This document shows positions 19,571-28,659 of a DNA stretch of 64,000 bases, piece by piece (position 1 is the first letter of the stretch; the number at the start of each line of letters is the position of its first letter). The position numbers and the translations under genes are program-made. This DNA is from Desulfovibrio desulfuricans (GTDB lineage Bacteria > Desulfobacterota > Desulfovibrionia > Desulfovibrionales > Desulfovibrionaceae): the NCBI RefSeq assembly GCF_024460775.1, contig NZ_JANFYZ010000001.1:372001-436000 (forward strand), in the 5' to 3' direction. Below the pieces are notes generated by a model that did no database searches, was not told the origin of the DNA, and saw only the letters and a list, made by a program, of their open reading frames with translations.

Positions 19571-19716
19571 TCTTCCTCTCAGGCGCTCCGTGCGAATTTT
19601 TTAAAGCGTTACCACAAAAGAACACGGGAGAAAAGGAGAAAAAAGCTCCCCCGGCGACCGTGCACCAGCCGCCAGGGAAGCCTGCATTCTATCGGGTCAA
19701 GCCCGCAGGGGCGCAA

Positions 19717-20631
19717 CTAGCTGCGCGAGCTGGCAAGGGCTTCCAGGCTGCCGTCAGCGGCAGTGGCAATAGAATCTGCCAGGCTAAGAAAGGCTTCCTT
19801 GGCTGCGCTTTCCGCATCAAGGTACACCACAGGAATGCCTTTGTCAGCCGCAACCACGGTTGTGGGATCCAGCGGGACCGCGCCGAGGAACTTGAGCCCG
19901 TAGCGCTTGGCCAGATCTTCGCCGCCGCCCTTCTTGAACAGGTCAATTTCCTGATGGCAGTGCGGGCACACAAGGCCGCTCATGTTTTCCACCACGCCAA
20001 GCACGTTGGAGTTGGTGTACTGCAAAAAGTTGATGGCCTTGCGCACATCTGCCAGCGAAATTTCCTGCGGAGTGGTCACAACCACGCACAGGGCATCGGG
20101 AATGGACTGCATGACGGTCATGTGCTCATCTCCCGTTCCTGGAGGGGAGTCAATGAGCAGAAAGTCCAGGTCGCCCCACTTCACGTCCGCAATAAACTGC
20201 CGGATAGCCGAAGTTTTTTTGGGACCGCGCCACAGAATGGCCTGATCCTTGTCTTGCAGGAACGTATCCATTGAAATGACGGAGAGGTTCTCGTCATAGG
20301 CCGCAGGAATCATGAGCTGGGTGGCTTCGTCAATCTCAACCGTGCTGGTAAGGCCGAGCAGATTGGGTACACTCGGGCCATGCATGTCCACATCAAGAAT
20401 GCCGACTTTGAACCCGCGCCGCGCCAGAGCCGCTGCGGTGTTGACGGTCACGGAGCTTTTGCCCACGCCGCCCTTGCCGCTCATGACAAATATTTTGTGG
20501 CGTATATGGCCCAAGCGGTCAGCGATTACGCGGTCCTGCTTGGCCATAGGGTCATTGCACTCTCCGTTGCCGCCATTGCTCTTTGCACTGGAGCAAGAGG
20601 ACGCAGAAGAACAGGATGAACAGGATCCCAT
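19717..20631 (-). CDS. mrp: Mrp/ApbC-type Fe-S cluster carrier ATPase
   Basis: P-loop NTPase of the Mrp/NBP35 family that binds and transfers Fe-S clusters. It is 304 residues with the deviant Walker A GKGGVGKSS, DVDMHGPSVPN and the bridging-cluster CPHC near residue 222. The first 25 residues are Cys/Ser-rich with C-x2-C-x5-C and a fourth Cys, resembling the N-terminal cluster site of eukaryotic NBP35. AAGGAGATGTC precedes the ATG. pcm lies 41 bases upstream. Confidence 0.93.
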   Translation of the reverse strand: MGSCSSCSSASSCSSAKSNGGNGECNDPMAKQDRVIADRLGHIRHKIFVMSGKGGVGKSSVTVNTAAALARRGFKVGILDVDMHGPSVPNLLGLTSTVEIDEATQLMIPAAYDENLSVISMDTFLQDKDQAILWRGPKKTSAIRQFIADVKWGDLDFLLIDSPPGTGDEHMTVMQSIPDALCVVVTTPQEISLADVRKAINFLQYTNSNVLGVVENMSGLVCPHCHQEIDLFKKGGGEDLAKRYGLKFLGAVPLDPTTVVAADKGIPVVYLDAESAAKEAFLSLADSIATAADGSLEALASSRS

Positions 20632-20672
20632 GACATCTCCTTCAATTGTGGCGGACGGTTACGGCGGCGTAT

Positions 20673-21368
20673 CTACCAGCCGTGATCGCCCACCAGATCT
20701 ACAAAAACTACCGGCCCCAGGTCTTCGGAGCTGACGCGCCCCTGTTCTTTGCACACGCGCACAAGGCGCTGCGTGCGGGGCTTTGACCCTACAGGGATAA
20801 GCATGATGCCGCCCTCGTCAAGCTGATCAACAAGGGGGCGCGGCACTTCCGGCCCGCCGGCAGTAACGATGATGCGGTCAAATGGCGCGGCTTCGGGCAT
20901 GCCAAGCGTGCCGTCACGCCGCTGCATGTGGATACCCCTAAGTCCCAGTTGCCGCAAGAGGCCTGAAGTAATCTGATACAGCTCGCGCATGCGCTCAACG
21001 GTAAAGACCGTGCAGCCCATGGTGGCAAGCACTGCTGCCTGATAGCCGGAGCCGGTGCCGACCTCAAGCACGCGCATCCCACGCTGCACTTCAAGCAGCT
21101 GGGTCATCAGGGCAACAATATAGGGCTGGGAAATGGTCTGCCCGTAGCCGATGGGCAAGGGCGTGTCTTCATAGGCCTGGGCGCGCAGCGCCTCCTGCAC
21201 AAAAAGATGGCGCGGCACAGCAAACATGGCCCCCAGCACCGCCGGATCGCTGATTCCGCGCGCTTCAAGCTGCTCGCGCACCATCCTGCGCCGCAGACGT
21301 TTTGGGTCCACGGACGGAGAAGGCTCGCGGGGCGTGCCCCCAGCCGCAGAATATTTGCTGTACTGCAT
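20673..21368 (-). CDS. pcm: Protein-L-isoaspartate O-methyltransferase
   Basis: SAM-dependent repair enzyme for isoaspartyl residues. Motif I ([16 protein letters not shown]) and the family segment [15 protein letters not shown] are clear. From the ATG at 21368 it has 231 residues. No good ribosome site supports this start; a Met at 21284 would give a protein nearer the core family, and an in-frame TTG lies at 21401. It is the first gene of the minus-strand cluster and is divergent from the M23 peptidase gene. Confidence 0.92.
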   Translation of the reverse strand: MQYSKYSAAGGTPREPSPSVDPKRLRRRMVREQLEARGISDPAVLGAMFAVPRHLFVQEALRAQAYEDTPLPIGYGQTISQPYIVALMTQLLEVQRGMRVLEVGTGSGYQAAVLATMGCTVFTVERMRELYQITSGLLRQLGLRGIHMQRRDGTLGMPEAAPFDRIIVTAGGPEVPRPLVDQLDEGGIMLIPVGSKPRTQRLVRVCKEQGRVSSEDLGPVVFVDLVGDHGW

Positions 21369-21514
21369 ACTGCGGAAGTGAAAACAGATTTTTCCTGCCA
21401 AGTCAATGCGCCAACGGGGGGGCTTGCAGAGATATCAAGACAAGTTCCAGACTTTCCCTTGAAACTTGCCATTCTTTATGCAACCCTTCGGGAAGCGAGA
21501 ATGAGGAGTCGGCA

Positions 21515-22843
21515 ATGCGTAAAAGAAGTTTGTTTTCATCGGTACTAGGTATTATAGTGGTCGCCATTCTGGTTTTGGGCGGCTACACTTTTTTTAAAGA
21601 TCTTGACGGCCCTACTGTTGACGTCACGCCAAATACAGGCAGGGTCTCGCCTGCCAGCGTGCTCAAAGTACGCATGAAGGATCCTTCGGGCATCCGTTCC
21701 ATTTCTGTGGGCGTGCGCAAGAACAACGTCCTCAACGTGATCTACAGCAAGCACTTTGACCAGTACATTCCTGAACGCGAGGTGGAAGTCCCCATGAAGG
21801 ACGCCAACCTGCGCGAAGGTGCTTTTGAGCTTGAAATCCGCGCTACGGACGGCTCGCTTGCCGGATTCGGCCAAGGCAACACCCGCACGGTTCAACTGCC
21901 CATGCGCCTCGATACGCAGCCCCCGCGCATTTCTGTCAAAACCCTGCCCCCCAACGTTCGCAGGGGCGGCACCGCTGTAGTGCGTTACACCATTGATGAA
22001 GATGTGAGCAGCAGCGGCGTTCTGGTGGCGGGCTACTTTGTGCCCGGCTACATGCAAAAAGACGGCAGCTACCTCTGCTTTTTCCCTTTCCCGTACACAA
22101 TGACCGCCAGAGACTACAAGAACAGCGTTGAGATCACGGCCACAGACCTTGCGGGCAACGTCACCAAGAGCCATCTCACGGTCATGTCTTTTGAAAGAAC
22201 GTTCAAAAGCGACAGCATTGAAGTGACGGACAACTTCCTGATGGCGGTTGAAAGCAAGCTGCGCGATCTGGCCCCCGATGCAGCAAACCCGCTGGAGTGC
22301 TACCTGTATATCAACAATCAGGTGCGCGCCGCCAATGTGCAGGCTTTGCGCGAAATTGGACGGGACACTGCCGCGGCCATGCTGTGGAGCGGCGTTTTTG
22401 AGCGTTTGCCACGCTCTGCCCCGCGCGCCGGATTTGGCGACCACCGTTTCTTCAACTATCAGGGCAAGCCCGTGGGCGAATCCTATCATCTGGGATTTGA
22501 CCTTGCCTCGGTGCGCAATGCCGAGGTGCCCGCCGCCAACAGCGGCCGAGTGGTCTTCTGCGGCAACCTTGGCATCTACGGCAACCTCATTGTCATTGAC
22601 CATGGCCTTGGCCTCATGTCCATTTACTCCCACCTCAACGATCAGGTTGTAAAAGTGGGCGATGTGGTTCAGAGAGGCCAGCTTATTGGCCATACCGGCA
22701 GCACAGGCCTTGCCTTTGGCGATCACCTGCACTTTGGCATTCTGGTGGGCGGCGTGGAAGTGACCCCCCTTGAGTGGCTTGACCCCAAGTGGATCAAGGA
22801 CAACGTCACTGGGCGAATTGATGCCTCCATGACGCAACAGTAG
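21515..22843 (+). CDS. Membrane-anchored M23 metallopeptidase
   Basis: Peptidoglycan endopeptidase of the LytM/M23 type, or a scaffold if inactive. It is 442 residues with an N-terminal membrane helix (about 7-24), two beta-rich domains (40-250) and the C-terminal M23 domain. The zinc-site motifs are present (YHLGFDLAS and the final HLHFG). GAGGAG lies 8 bases before the ATG. The active site appears intact, so it probably cuts cell-wall peptides in the periplasm. Confidence 0.9.
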   Translation: MRKRSLFSSVLGIIVVAILVLGGYTFFKDLDGPTVDVTPNTGRVSPASVLKVRMKDPSGIRSISVGVRKNNVLNVIYSKHFDQYIPEREVEVPMKDANLREGAFELEIRATDGSLAGFGQGNTRTVQLPMRLDTQPPRISVKTLPPNVRRGGTAVVRYTIDEDVSSSGVLVAGYFVPGYMQKDGSYLCFFPFPYTMTARDYKNSVEITATDLAGNVTKSHLTVMSFERTFKSDSIEVTDNFLMAVESKLRDLAPDAANPLECYLYINNQVRAANVQALREIGRDTAAAMLWSGVFERLPRSAPRAGFGDHRFFNYQGKPVGESYHLGFDLASVRNAEVPAANSGRVVFCGNLGIYGNLIVIDHGLGLMSIYSHLNDQVVKVGDVVQRGQLIGHTGSTGLAFGDHLHFGILVGGVEVTPLEWLDPKWIKDNVTGRIDASMTQQ

Positions 22844-22897
22844 TTGTGCAGCAAAATATAATTTAGCGTTTCAATATCCCTTTTTACTCCCGCTGAT

Positions 22898-22969
22898 AAA
22901 ATTGCGGCCTGCTGATTTTAAACCATTCCAAGAGTGGATGGTTTAAAATCAGCAGGCCGCAATTTTTTT
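22898..22969 (+). terminator. Very long hairpin terminator after the M23 gene
   Basis: A stem of about 32 bp with a single bulged T (22927) and an AGAG loop (22931-22934), followed by a T-run. The length is far more than needed for an intrinsic terminator. The rest of this 261-base gap holds only the inverted repeat at 22992-23014. Confidence 0.88.
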
Positions 22970-22991
22970 ATAAAAAGGGGCTTGAATTCTT

Positions 22992-23014
22992 TTCACGTTC
23001 AAGTGTAGCGTGAA
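22992..23014. promoter_or_regulatory. Inverted repeat upstream of the activase gene
   Basis: TTCACG-N11-CGTGAA, a perfect 6-bp dyad about 91 bases before the activase start. The spacing suits a dimeric regulator site. No regulator is identified. Confidence 0.4.
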
Positions 23015-23104
23015 TTCATGAAAGAAAGTAAATAATTTCTGCTTCAGCGTTATGAAGACATCAGGCCCAAATCACATAAACCTGTTTCATGTGAGGACTT
23101 GTAC

Positions 23105-26100
23105 GTGTCTCCACCACTCTTTTATCTCGGCCTTGATATTGGCTCCACCACAGTAAAACTGGCGCTGCTGAACGGCGACGGCTCTGTTGCCGAAACCCGC
23201 TACAGCCGTCACGGCACGGCAGTTCGCGCCACCATGTCAGCCCTGCTTGCCGAAGTCTCCCGGCTCTACCCCTCAGCCACCGTGCGCTGCGCCATGACCG
23301 GCTCCGGCGCTCTTGATCTCAGCAATCAGCTCTCCATCCCCTTTGTTCAGGAACTGCTGGCAACAGCCCGCGCCATTTCCTATACTGCGCCGGATACTTC
23401 CGTGGCTGTGGAACTGGGCGGCGAAGACGCCAAGCTGCTCTATCTGGGGCAGGATGTGGAACTGCGCATGAACGAATCGTGCGCGGGCGGCACCGGGGCC
23501 TTCATCGACCAGATGGCCCGTCTGCTCAGCACGGATGCGGGCGGCCTCAATGATCTGGCGGCAAGGCATTCCACGCTCTACCCCATCGCCTCACGCTGCG
23601 GCGTGTTCGCCAAAACGGATATTGTGCCACTGCTCAACGGCGGCGTCCCGCGTGAAGATATCGCGGCCTCCATTTTTCAGGCGGTGGTGGAGCAAACCAT
23701 CGGCGGGCTGGCCTGCGGCAGACCCATTACCGGCAAGGTAGCCTTTTTGGGCGGGCCGTTGCACTTTCTGCCCGAACTCAAAAATCTGTTCATCAAAAAT
23801 CTTGATCTTGCGGAGGCGCACATCGCGCACCTGCCGCATGCCCAGTGCACAGCAGCCATTGGCGCTGCGCGTTGCGCCGTGTCGCTTGAAGAAACTGAAG
23901 ATACCGCAGAACCGCTCCATCTGGCCGATCTTGCCCGCCGCGCCAGCGGCCTTACGCACACGGGCAAGGTTGCCATGGAAAAGGTTCTTCCCGCCATGTT
24001 TGCCGACAGCGCAGAATACGCGCGCTTCTGCCAGCGCCACGCAACAGCCAACGTGCTGCCCTCCGCAGATATCCGGCAGGCCCGGGGGCCACTGTTCCTT
24101 GGGCTGGATCTGGGCTCAACCACGGTCAAGGCCGTGCTGGTAGACAGCGAACAGCGCATCCTTGATTCCTGCTACGCCTCCAACGGGGGCAATCCGTTGC
24201 AGACCCTGCTCCCCCCTCTGGCAGACATGCTTGAGCGTATCCCTGACGGGGCATGGCTTGCCGCATCCGGGGCTACGGGCTACGGCGCGCATCTGGCGGA
24301 ATCCGCCCTTGGCGTGGATACCGTGCTGGTGGAAACCCTGGCCCACTTCAAGGCGGCCACGCGCCTTGTGCCGGAGGTCAGCTATGTCATAGACATAGGC
24401 GGCCAGGACATGAAATGCCTCAAGGTGGATAACGGCGTTATCAGCGACGTGAGCCTCAACGAGGCATGTTCCGCTGGCTGCGGGGCTTTTCTTGAGAGCT
24501 TTGCCCGGGGCCTTGGCCTGAGCATGCAGGAATTTGTGGATATTTCCCTGTACGCCGCGCATCCGGCCGATCTTGGCTCGCGTTGCACGGTTTTTATGAA
24601 TTCGCGCGTCACGCAGGCCCAGAAAGACGGCTTGCAGATTGCCGACATTGCGGCGGGACTTTGCTATTCTGTTGTGCGCAATGCGCTGGACAAGGTGCTG
24701 CGCATCAAGAATGTGGCAGAACTGGGCGAGCATGTGGTTGTGCAGGGCGGCTCCTTCCTCAATGACGCCCTGCTCTGCGCCATGGAGCGCACTCTTGGGC
24801 GGCATGTGCACCGCCCTGCGGCTTCCGGCCTTATGGGCGCATACGGGGCGGCCCTTGAATCTCTGGAAAAGGCGGAATGCGTCAGTGTGCGCTCTTCCAT
24901 CACTGCCCCGCTTATCCGTGGTTTGGCCATGCGTACGCGCAGCTTTCGCTGCCGCGACTGCGGCAACAACTGCCTGCTCACAGAAACGCGCTTTTCCCAC
25001 GGTTCGCGTCACATCGCGGGCAACAGGTGTGACAGGTTCAGCGAGGCGCACCGTGGCGCAACCGTCACGGCTCCCAACCTTGTGGCCTGGAAAAACCAGC
25101 GCCTGTTCCGCTACGAACCGCTGCCCCTTGAATCCGCGCCGCGCGGCAGGTTGGGTATCCCCAGAGTTCTAAACGTCTACGCGCACTATCCCTTCTGGTT
25201 CACACTCTTTACCTCGCTGGGCTTCCGGGTTGAAGTGTCGCCGCCGACCAGCCGCGCCCTGTTTGCGGCTGGCCTGTCGTCCGTGCCCTCCCAGAGCGTA
25301 TGCTACCCGGCCAAGCTGGCGCACGGCCATGTGCTGGCCCTGCTTGAAAGCGGCATCAAGAGCATTTTCTTCCCCTGCATACCGCGCGAGGCGCAGGAAT
25401 TTGCCGAGATGTGCGATTCCTTCTCCTGCCCGGTGGCCTGCGGCTACCCGCAGGTGGTGCGCGAGAATCTGCCGGAACTCAAGGATGCCGGGGCCGTCAT
25501 GCACTCGCCCTTTGTAAACCTCACGCACACGGCATCGCTGGTGCGCAACCTCTGCCGCGAATTCAACCTGCCAAGGGGCGAGGTACGCTCCGCAGTGCGG
25601 GCGGCGCGGCACGAGCAGGCGTACTACCTGAGAGAGCTGCGCGCCGAGGCGGAACACATCTATGCCGAAACCCTGCGCAACAAGGGAGTTCTGGTGGTTC
25701 TGGCTGGCCGTCCCTACCATGCTGACCCGCAGGTGCACCACGGCCTGCCCGACTTCATCGCCTCGCTGGGGGCTGCGGTCATTAGCGAGGACGCCATGCC
25801 CCGCAACTGGACAGGGCACCGCATGTCCTTTCCCCTGAGGGCGCGCAATCAATGGACATACGCCGCCCGCCTCTACCGGGCGGGATTGTGGGCCTGCGAG
25901 GCAGACCATGGCAACGCGCGGGTGGAACTCGTGCAACTGACTTCCTTTGGCTGCGGCATAGACGCCATCACCGCCGACCAGATGCGCGAACTCATGCGCG
26001 CCCACGGCAAGCTGTATACCCTCATCAAGATGGACGAGGGCAATGCCCTGGCCTCTGCACGTATTCGTATCCGCTCGCTGCTGGCAGTGAGCCGCAACAA

Positions 26101-27451
26101 GGCTGGAAACAGCACCGCAACCGCCGTTTCCCACGCGCCGCCGGTGTTCAGCAAACGTGATGCGGCCACGCATACCATTCTTGTGCCGCAAATGGCCCCG
26201 CTGCATTTTCCGCTCATGACCCAGGCCATCGCGGGCAGCGGGCACACCGTCCAGTTGCTGCCCACGGTGAGCACAGAAGCCGTGAGTCTGGGGCAGGCCT
26301 ATGTAAACAACGATGCCTGCTACCCGGCCATCGTGGCTATCGGTCAGCTATTGCAGGCTCTGCGCGATGGCGGGCTTGATCCACGCCGCACGGCACTGCT
26401 GCTTTCGCAGACCTGCGGCCCCTGCCGGGCCAGCAACTATCCGGCCCTGCTGCGCAAGGCGCTTATGGAATACGGCTACGACCCGGTACCCGTGCTCACG
26501 CTCAATGCCTCGGGGTCAGAGAGCCAGCCCGGCCTGCGGCCAGACCGCGCCCTGCTCTGGCGCATGCTGCTTGGCATGCTTGCCGGCGACATGCTGCAAA
26601 GGCTTTCGCTGTTTACGGGCACCTACGAATGCCATGCAGGGCAAACCGAAGACAGGGTGCAGCACTGGCTGCAAACCCTGATCCCGGTAGTGCGCAAAGG
26701 CGATGAAACCGCTCTGCGGCAACTGCTGCCCCGCCTGGTGCAGGATTTTGCCTCCATCCGCACGGCTCTGGCCCCCAAGCCGCGGGTGGCTGTTGTGGGC
26801 GAAATTCTGCTGACCTACCATGCAGACGCCAACAATCACATTGTCGAACAGATCAGACAGGAAGGCGGCGAACCGCTCTTGCCGGACTTTGCCAACTTCA
26901 TGCTCTACTGCCTGCGGGATGCCGTGTACGACTGGCGGTATCAGGGCGGCAGCGCATGGGCTGCGCTGGGCAATGCCCTTGTGATGCGCCGCATTGAAGG
27001 TGTGCGCCGCTACATGCGCGGCGCGCTCAACACCTCGCCCCTGAGCGCCCACGTCATGCCTGTGGCGCATATTGACGATCTGGCCAGGCTAGGCGAAAGC
27101 GTCATGTCCCTTGGCAACAGCGCTGGCGAGGGCTGGCTGCTGCCCGCAGAAATGCTGGAGTTTCTCGAACACGGCACAAACAACATACTCTGCCTGCAAC
27201 CCTTTGGCTGCCTGCCGAACCACGTGGTGGGGCGCGGCGCGTTCAAGGCCGTGCGCCGTCAGCGCTCGGAGGCCAACATAATGGCGCTGGATTACGACCC
27301 CGGCAGCAGTGAAGCCAATCAGCTCAACCGCATACGGCTTTTCATGGCTATCGCCAGAGAGAAGGAAAAGGAAAGGGAAGAAGCCGCCCGGCATGCCCGG
27401 CACACCTATACGGGCACAATGGGAAGCGACAGAGCTTACTGGCAGCAATAG
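23105..27451 (+). CDS. Giant acyl-CoA dehydratase activase-like protein
   Basis: A 1448-residue protein with two BadF/BcrA-type ASKHA ATPase domains (about 6-255 and 329-595). Each has the LGS/GSTTVK phosphate loop, the activase Cys motif (SCAGGTGAFI in the first, CSAGCGAFLE in the second) and a second Cys (SRCGVF, SRCTVF), the two [4Fe-4S] ligands per domain. A C-x2-C-x3-C cluster follows (about 614-621), then a DUF2229-like and a dehydratase-D-like region to the end. The GTG at 23105, 7 bases after GAGGA, is preferred over a TTG at 23099. No dehydratase subunits are adjacent; the substrate is unknown. Confidence 0.88.
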   Translation: MSPPLFYLGLDIGSTTVKLALLNGDGSVAETRYSRHGTAVRATMSALLAEVSRLYPSATVRCAMTGSGALDLSNQLSIPFVQELLATARAISYTAPDTSVAVELGGEDAKLLYLGQDVELRMNESCAGGTGAFIDQMARLLSTDAGGLNDLAARHSTLYPIASRCGVFAKTDIVPLLNGGVPREDIAASIFQAVVEQTIGGLACGRPITGKVAFLGGPLHFLPELKNLFIKNLDLAEAHIAHLPHAQCTAAIGAARCAVSLEETEDTAEPLHLADLARRASGLTHTGKVAMEKVLPAMFADSAEYARFCQRHATANVLPSADIRQARGPLFLGLDLGSTTVKAVLVDSEQRILDSCYASNGGNPLQTLLPPLADMLERIPDGAWLAASGATGYGAHLAESALGVDTVLVETLAHFKAATRLVPEVSYVIDIGGQDMKCLKVDNGVISDVSLNEACSAGCGAFLESFARGLGLSMQEFVDISLYAAHPADLGSRCTVFMNSRVTQAQKDGLQIADIAAGLCYSVVRNALDKVLRIKNVAELGEHVVVQGGSFLNDALLCAMERTLGRHVHRPAASGLMGAYGAALESLEKAECVSVRSSITAPLIRGLAMRTRSFRCRDCGNNCLLTETRFSHGSRHIAGNRCDRFSEAHRGATVTAPNLVAWKNQRLFRYEPLPLESAPRGRLGIPRVLNVYAHYPFWFTLFTSLGFRVEVSPPTSRALFAAGLSSVPSQSVCYPAKLAHGHVLALLESGIKSIFFPCIPREAQEFAEMCDSFSCPVACGYPQVVRENLPELKDAGAVMHSPFVNLTHTASLVRNLCREFNLPRGEVRSAVRAARHEQAYYLRELRAEAEHIYAETLRNKGVLVVLAGRPYHADPQVHHGLPDFIASLGAAVISEDAMPRNWTGHRMSFPLRARNQWTYAARLYRAGLWACEADHGNARVELVQLTSFGCGIDAITADQMRELMRAHGKLYTLIKMDEGNALASARIRIRSLLAVSRNKAGNSTATAVSHAPPVFSKRDAATHTILVPQMAPLHFPLMTQAIAGSGHTVQLLPTVSTEAVSLGQAYVNNDACYPAIVAIGQLLQALRDGGLDPRRTALLLSQTCGPCRASNYPALLRKALMEYGYDPVPVLTLNASGSESQPGLRPDRALLWRMLLGMLAGDMLQRLSLFTGTYECHAGQTEDRVQHWLQTLIPVVRKGDETALRQLLPRLVQDFASIRTALAPKPRVAVVGEILLTYHADANNHIVEQIRQEGGEPLLPDFANFMLYCLRDAVYDWRYQGGSAWAALGNALVMRRIEGVRRYMRGALNTSPLSAHVMPVAHIDDLARLGESVMSLGNSAGEGWLLPAEMLEFLEHGTNNILCLQPFGCLPNHVVGRGAFKAVRRQRSEANIMALDYDPGSSEANQLNRIRLFMAIAREKEKEREEAARHARHTYTGTMGSDRAYWQQ

Positions 27452-27460
27452 GCCGCAAAA

Positions 27461-27497
27461 AAAACCGCCCGCTGGAATTATCCCGGCGGGCGGTTTT
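27461..27497. terminator. Bidirectional terminator between convergent genes
   Basis: A 15-bp stem with one G-T pair (AAAACCGCCCGCTGG / CCGGCGGGCGGTTTT) and a 7-base loop. On the minus strand the stem is followed by a T-run from the A-run at 27457-27460. Confidence 0.85.
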
Positions 27498-27586
27498 ATG
27501 CTACCTGCACAAAATCACATCATGCCCAGCAAACTATCTGAAGCATAAGGGAACAAAATGGCCTGCTCCAGATACGCTGAAAAAGA

Positions 27587-27883
27587 CTACTCTTCGCGGG
27601 GGGGCAGTTCCCGGCCGCCTTCTTCAAGGCGTTGCAGGAACTTGTCGCGGCATTCGTAGCTACAGAAACGGTGAACTTTTTCACCGTCACGCACGGAAAT
27701 AGAGCCATCAACGGCCACATACGCGCCGCATTCGGGGTCTTTGACCATTTCGCCAGCGGCAACCTTACGCTCCATTTCAGCAGCGCTTTCCTGCTTGTTT
27801 TCCTTTTTCTTCTTGTTCAGATCATTGGCAAAAAGGCGATATAGGGCGTAGCCCGCCAAAATCAGAATAAGCCACTTTACCAT
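27587..27883 (-). CDS. Small membrane protein with TRASH/YHS-like metal site
   Basis: A 98-residue protein with an N-terminal membrane helix (residues 2-20) and a Lys/Glu-rich stretch. A cysteine domain follows (DPECGAYV, then FCSYECRDKF), the pattern of TRASH/YHS metal-binding domains. It probably binds a metal near the membrane; which one is not evident. It stands alone, upstream of a strong terminator and about 100 bases from folK. Confidence 0.78.
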   Translation of the reverse strand: MVKWLILILAGYALYRLFANDLNKKKKENKQESAAEMERKVAAGEMVKDPECGAYVAVDGSISVRDGEKVHRFCSYECRDKFLQRLEEGGRELPPREE

Positions 27884-27988
27884 TTGTTATGCTCCTTAAT
27901 CCCGTGGCACGGGTCGCGTAAGGCTGGAGTGCAGCCCTTTCAGGCATATTAAAGCCGTTGGAAACAGTATCACAGAGGGCGGCACCAG

Positions 27989-28504
27989 TCACTGAAAAAT
28001 TCTGTCCCCTTCCACGCGGCATACTGTACGCGCCAACCAATCCCTTACGGGCAGGCCGTCTACAACGATCAGGGGCGCAATATCAAGCAATGGCCGCATG
28101 ACGAAAGCCCGCACCGTCAGCCGTGGATGCGGCACAAGGCAATGAGGATCGGTGCTCCGCTCCTGCCCAAAAAGCAGCAGGTCAACATCAATCACACGCG
28201 GCCCAAAACGCAGTACGGGGTCAGGACTGCGCACCCGCCCAAGCCTGGCTTCTATGTCCAGCAGGGCGTCCACAAGGCTGCAAGGCCGCCAGCTATCACC
28301 GGGAAAAAGTTCAACAACCTGGTTAAGAAACCAGGGTTGCTCCGTGTATTCCTGCGGTTCTGTCCGGTAGACGGGGGATACTGCGCCGATGCCCATTTCC
28401 GGCAGTTCCGCAAGGGCGTCCAGCGCTGCTGCAAGTTTTTCTGCCGCGTTGTCGCAGTTGGAGCCAAGGCTCACGTAGGCCCGCAGCTTTGTTTGATCTG
28501 CCAT
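27989..28504 (-). CDS. folK: 2-amino-4-hydroxy-6-hydroxymethyldihydropteridine diphosphokinase
   Basis: Folate-pathway kinase that transfers pyrophosphate from ATP to the pterin. It is 171 residues with the N-terminal VSLGSNCDNAAEKL, the PQEYTEQPWFLNQ segment and the catalytic FGPRVIDVDLLLFG. The start at 28504 has AAGGA 7 bases upstream; the reading frame stays open for another 400 bases, but that part has no family similarity. Confidence 0.95.
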   Translation of the reverse strand: MADQTKLRAYVSLGSNCDNAAEKLAAALDALAELPEMGIGAVSPVYRTEPQEYTEQPWFLNQVVELFPGDSWRPCSLVDALLDIEARLGRVRSPDPVLRFGPRVIDVDLLLFGQERSTDPHCLVPHPRLTVRAFVMRPLLDIAPLIVVDGLPVRDWLARTVCRVEGDRIFQ

Positions 28505-28659
28505 CAGGTTTCCTTCAGATAGGTTCAGCCCGCTTTTTAGCAAGGTTTGCAGCATATCTTTTTTCGCGGAAAGGATAAAGCCCACCGCATGCAACGCATC
28601 CGGGCGGTTTTGATTGCAAAAGGCTTGCTCCGTTGCGGTAAGGCGGCTAGCATGGGCGC

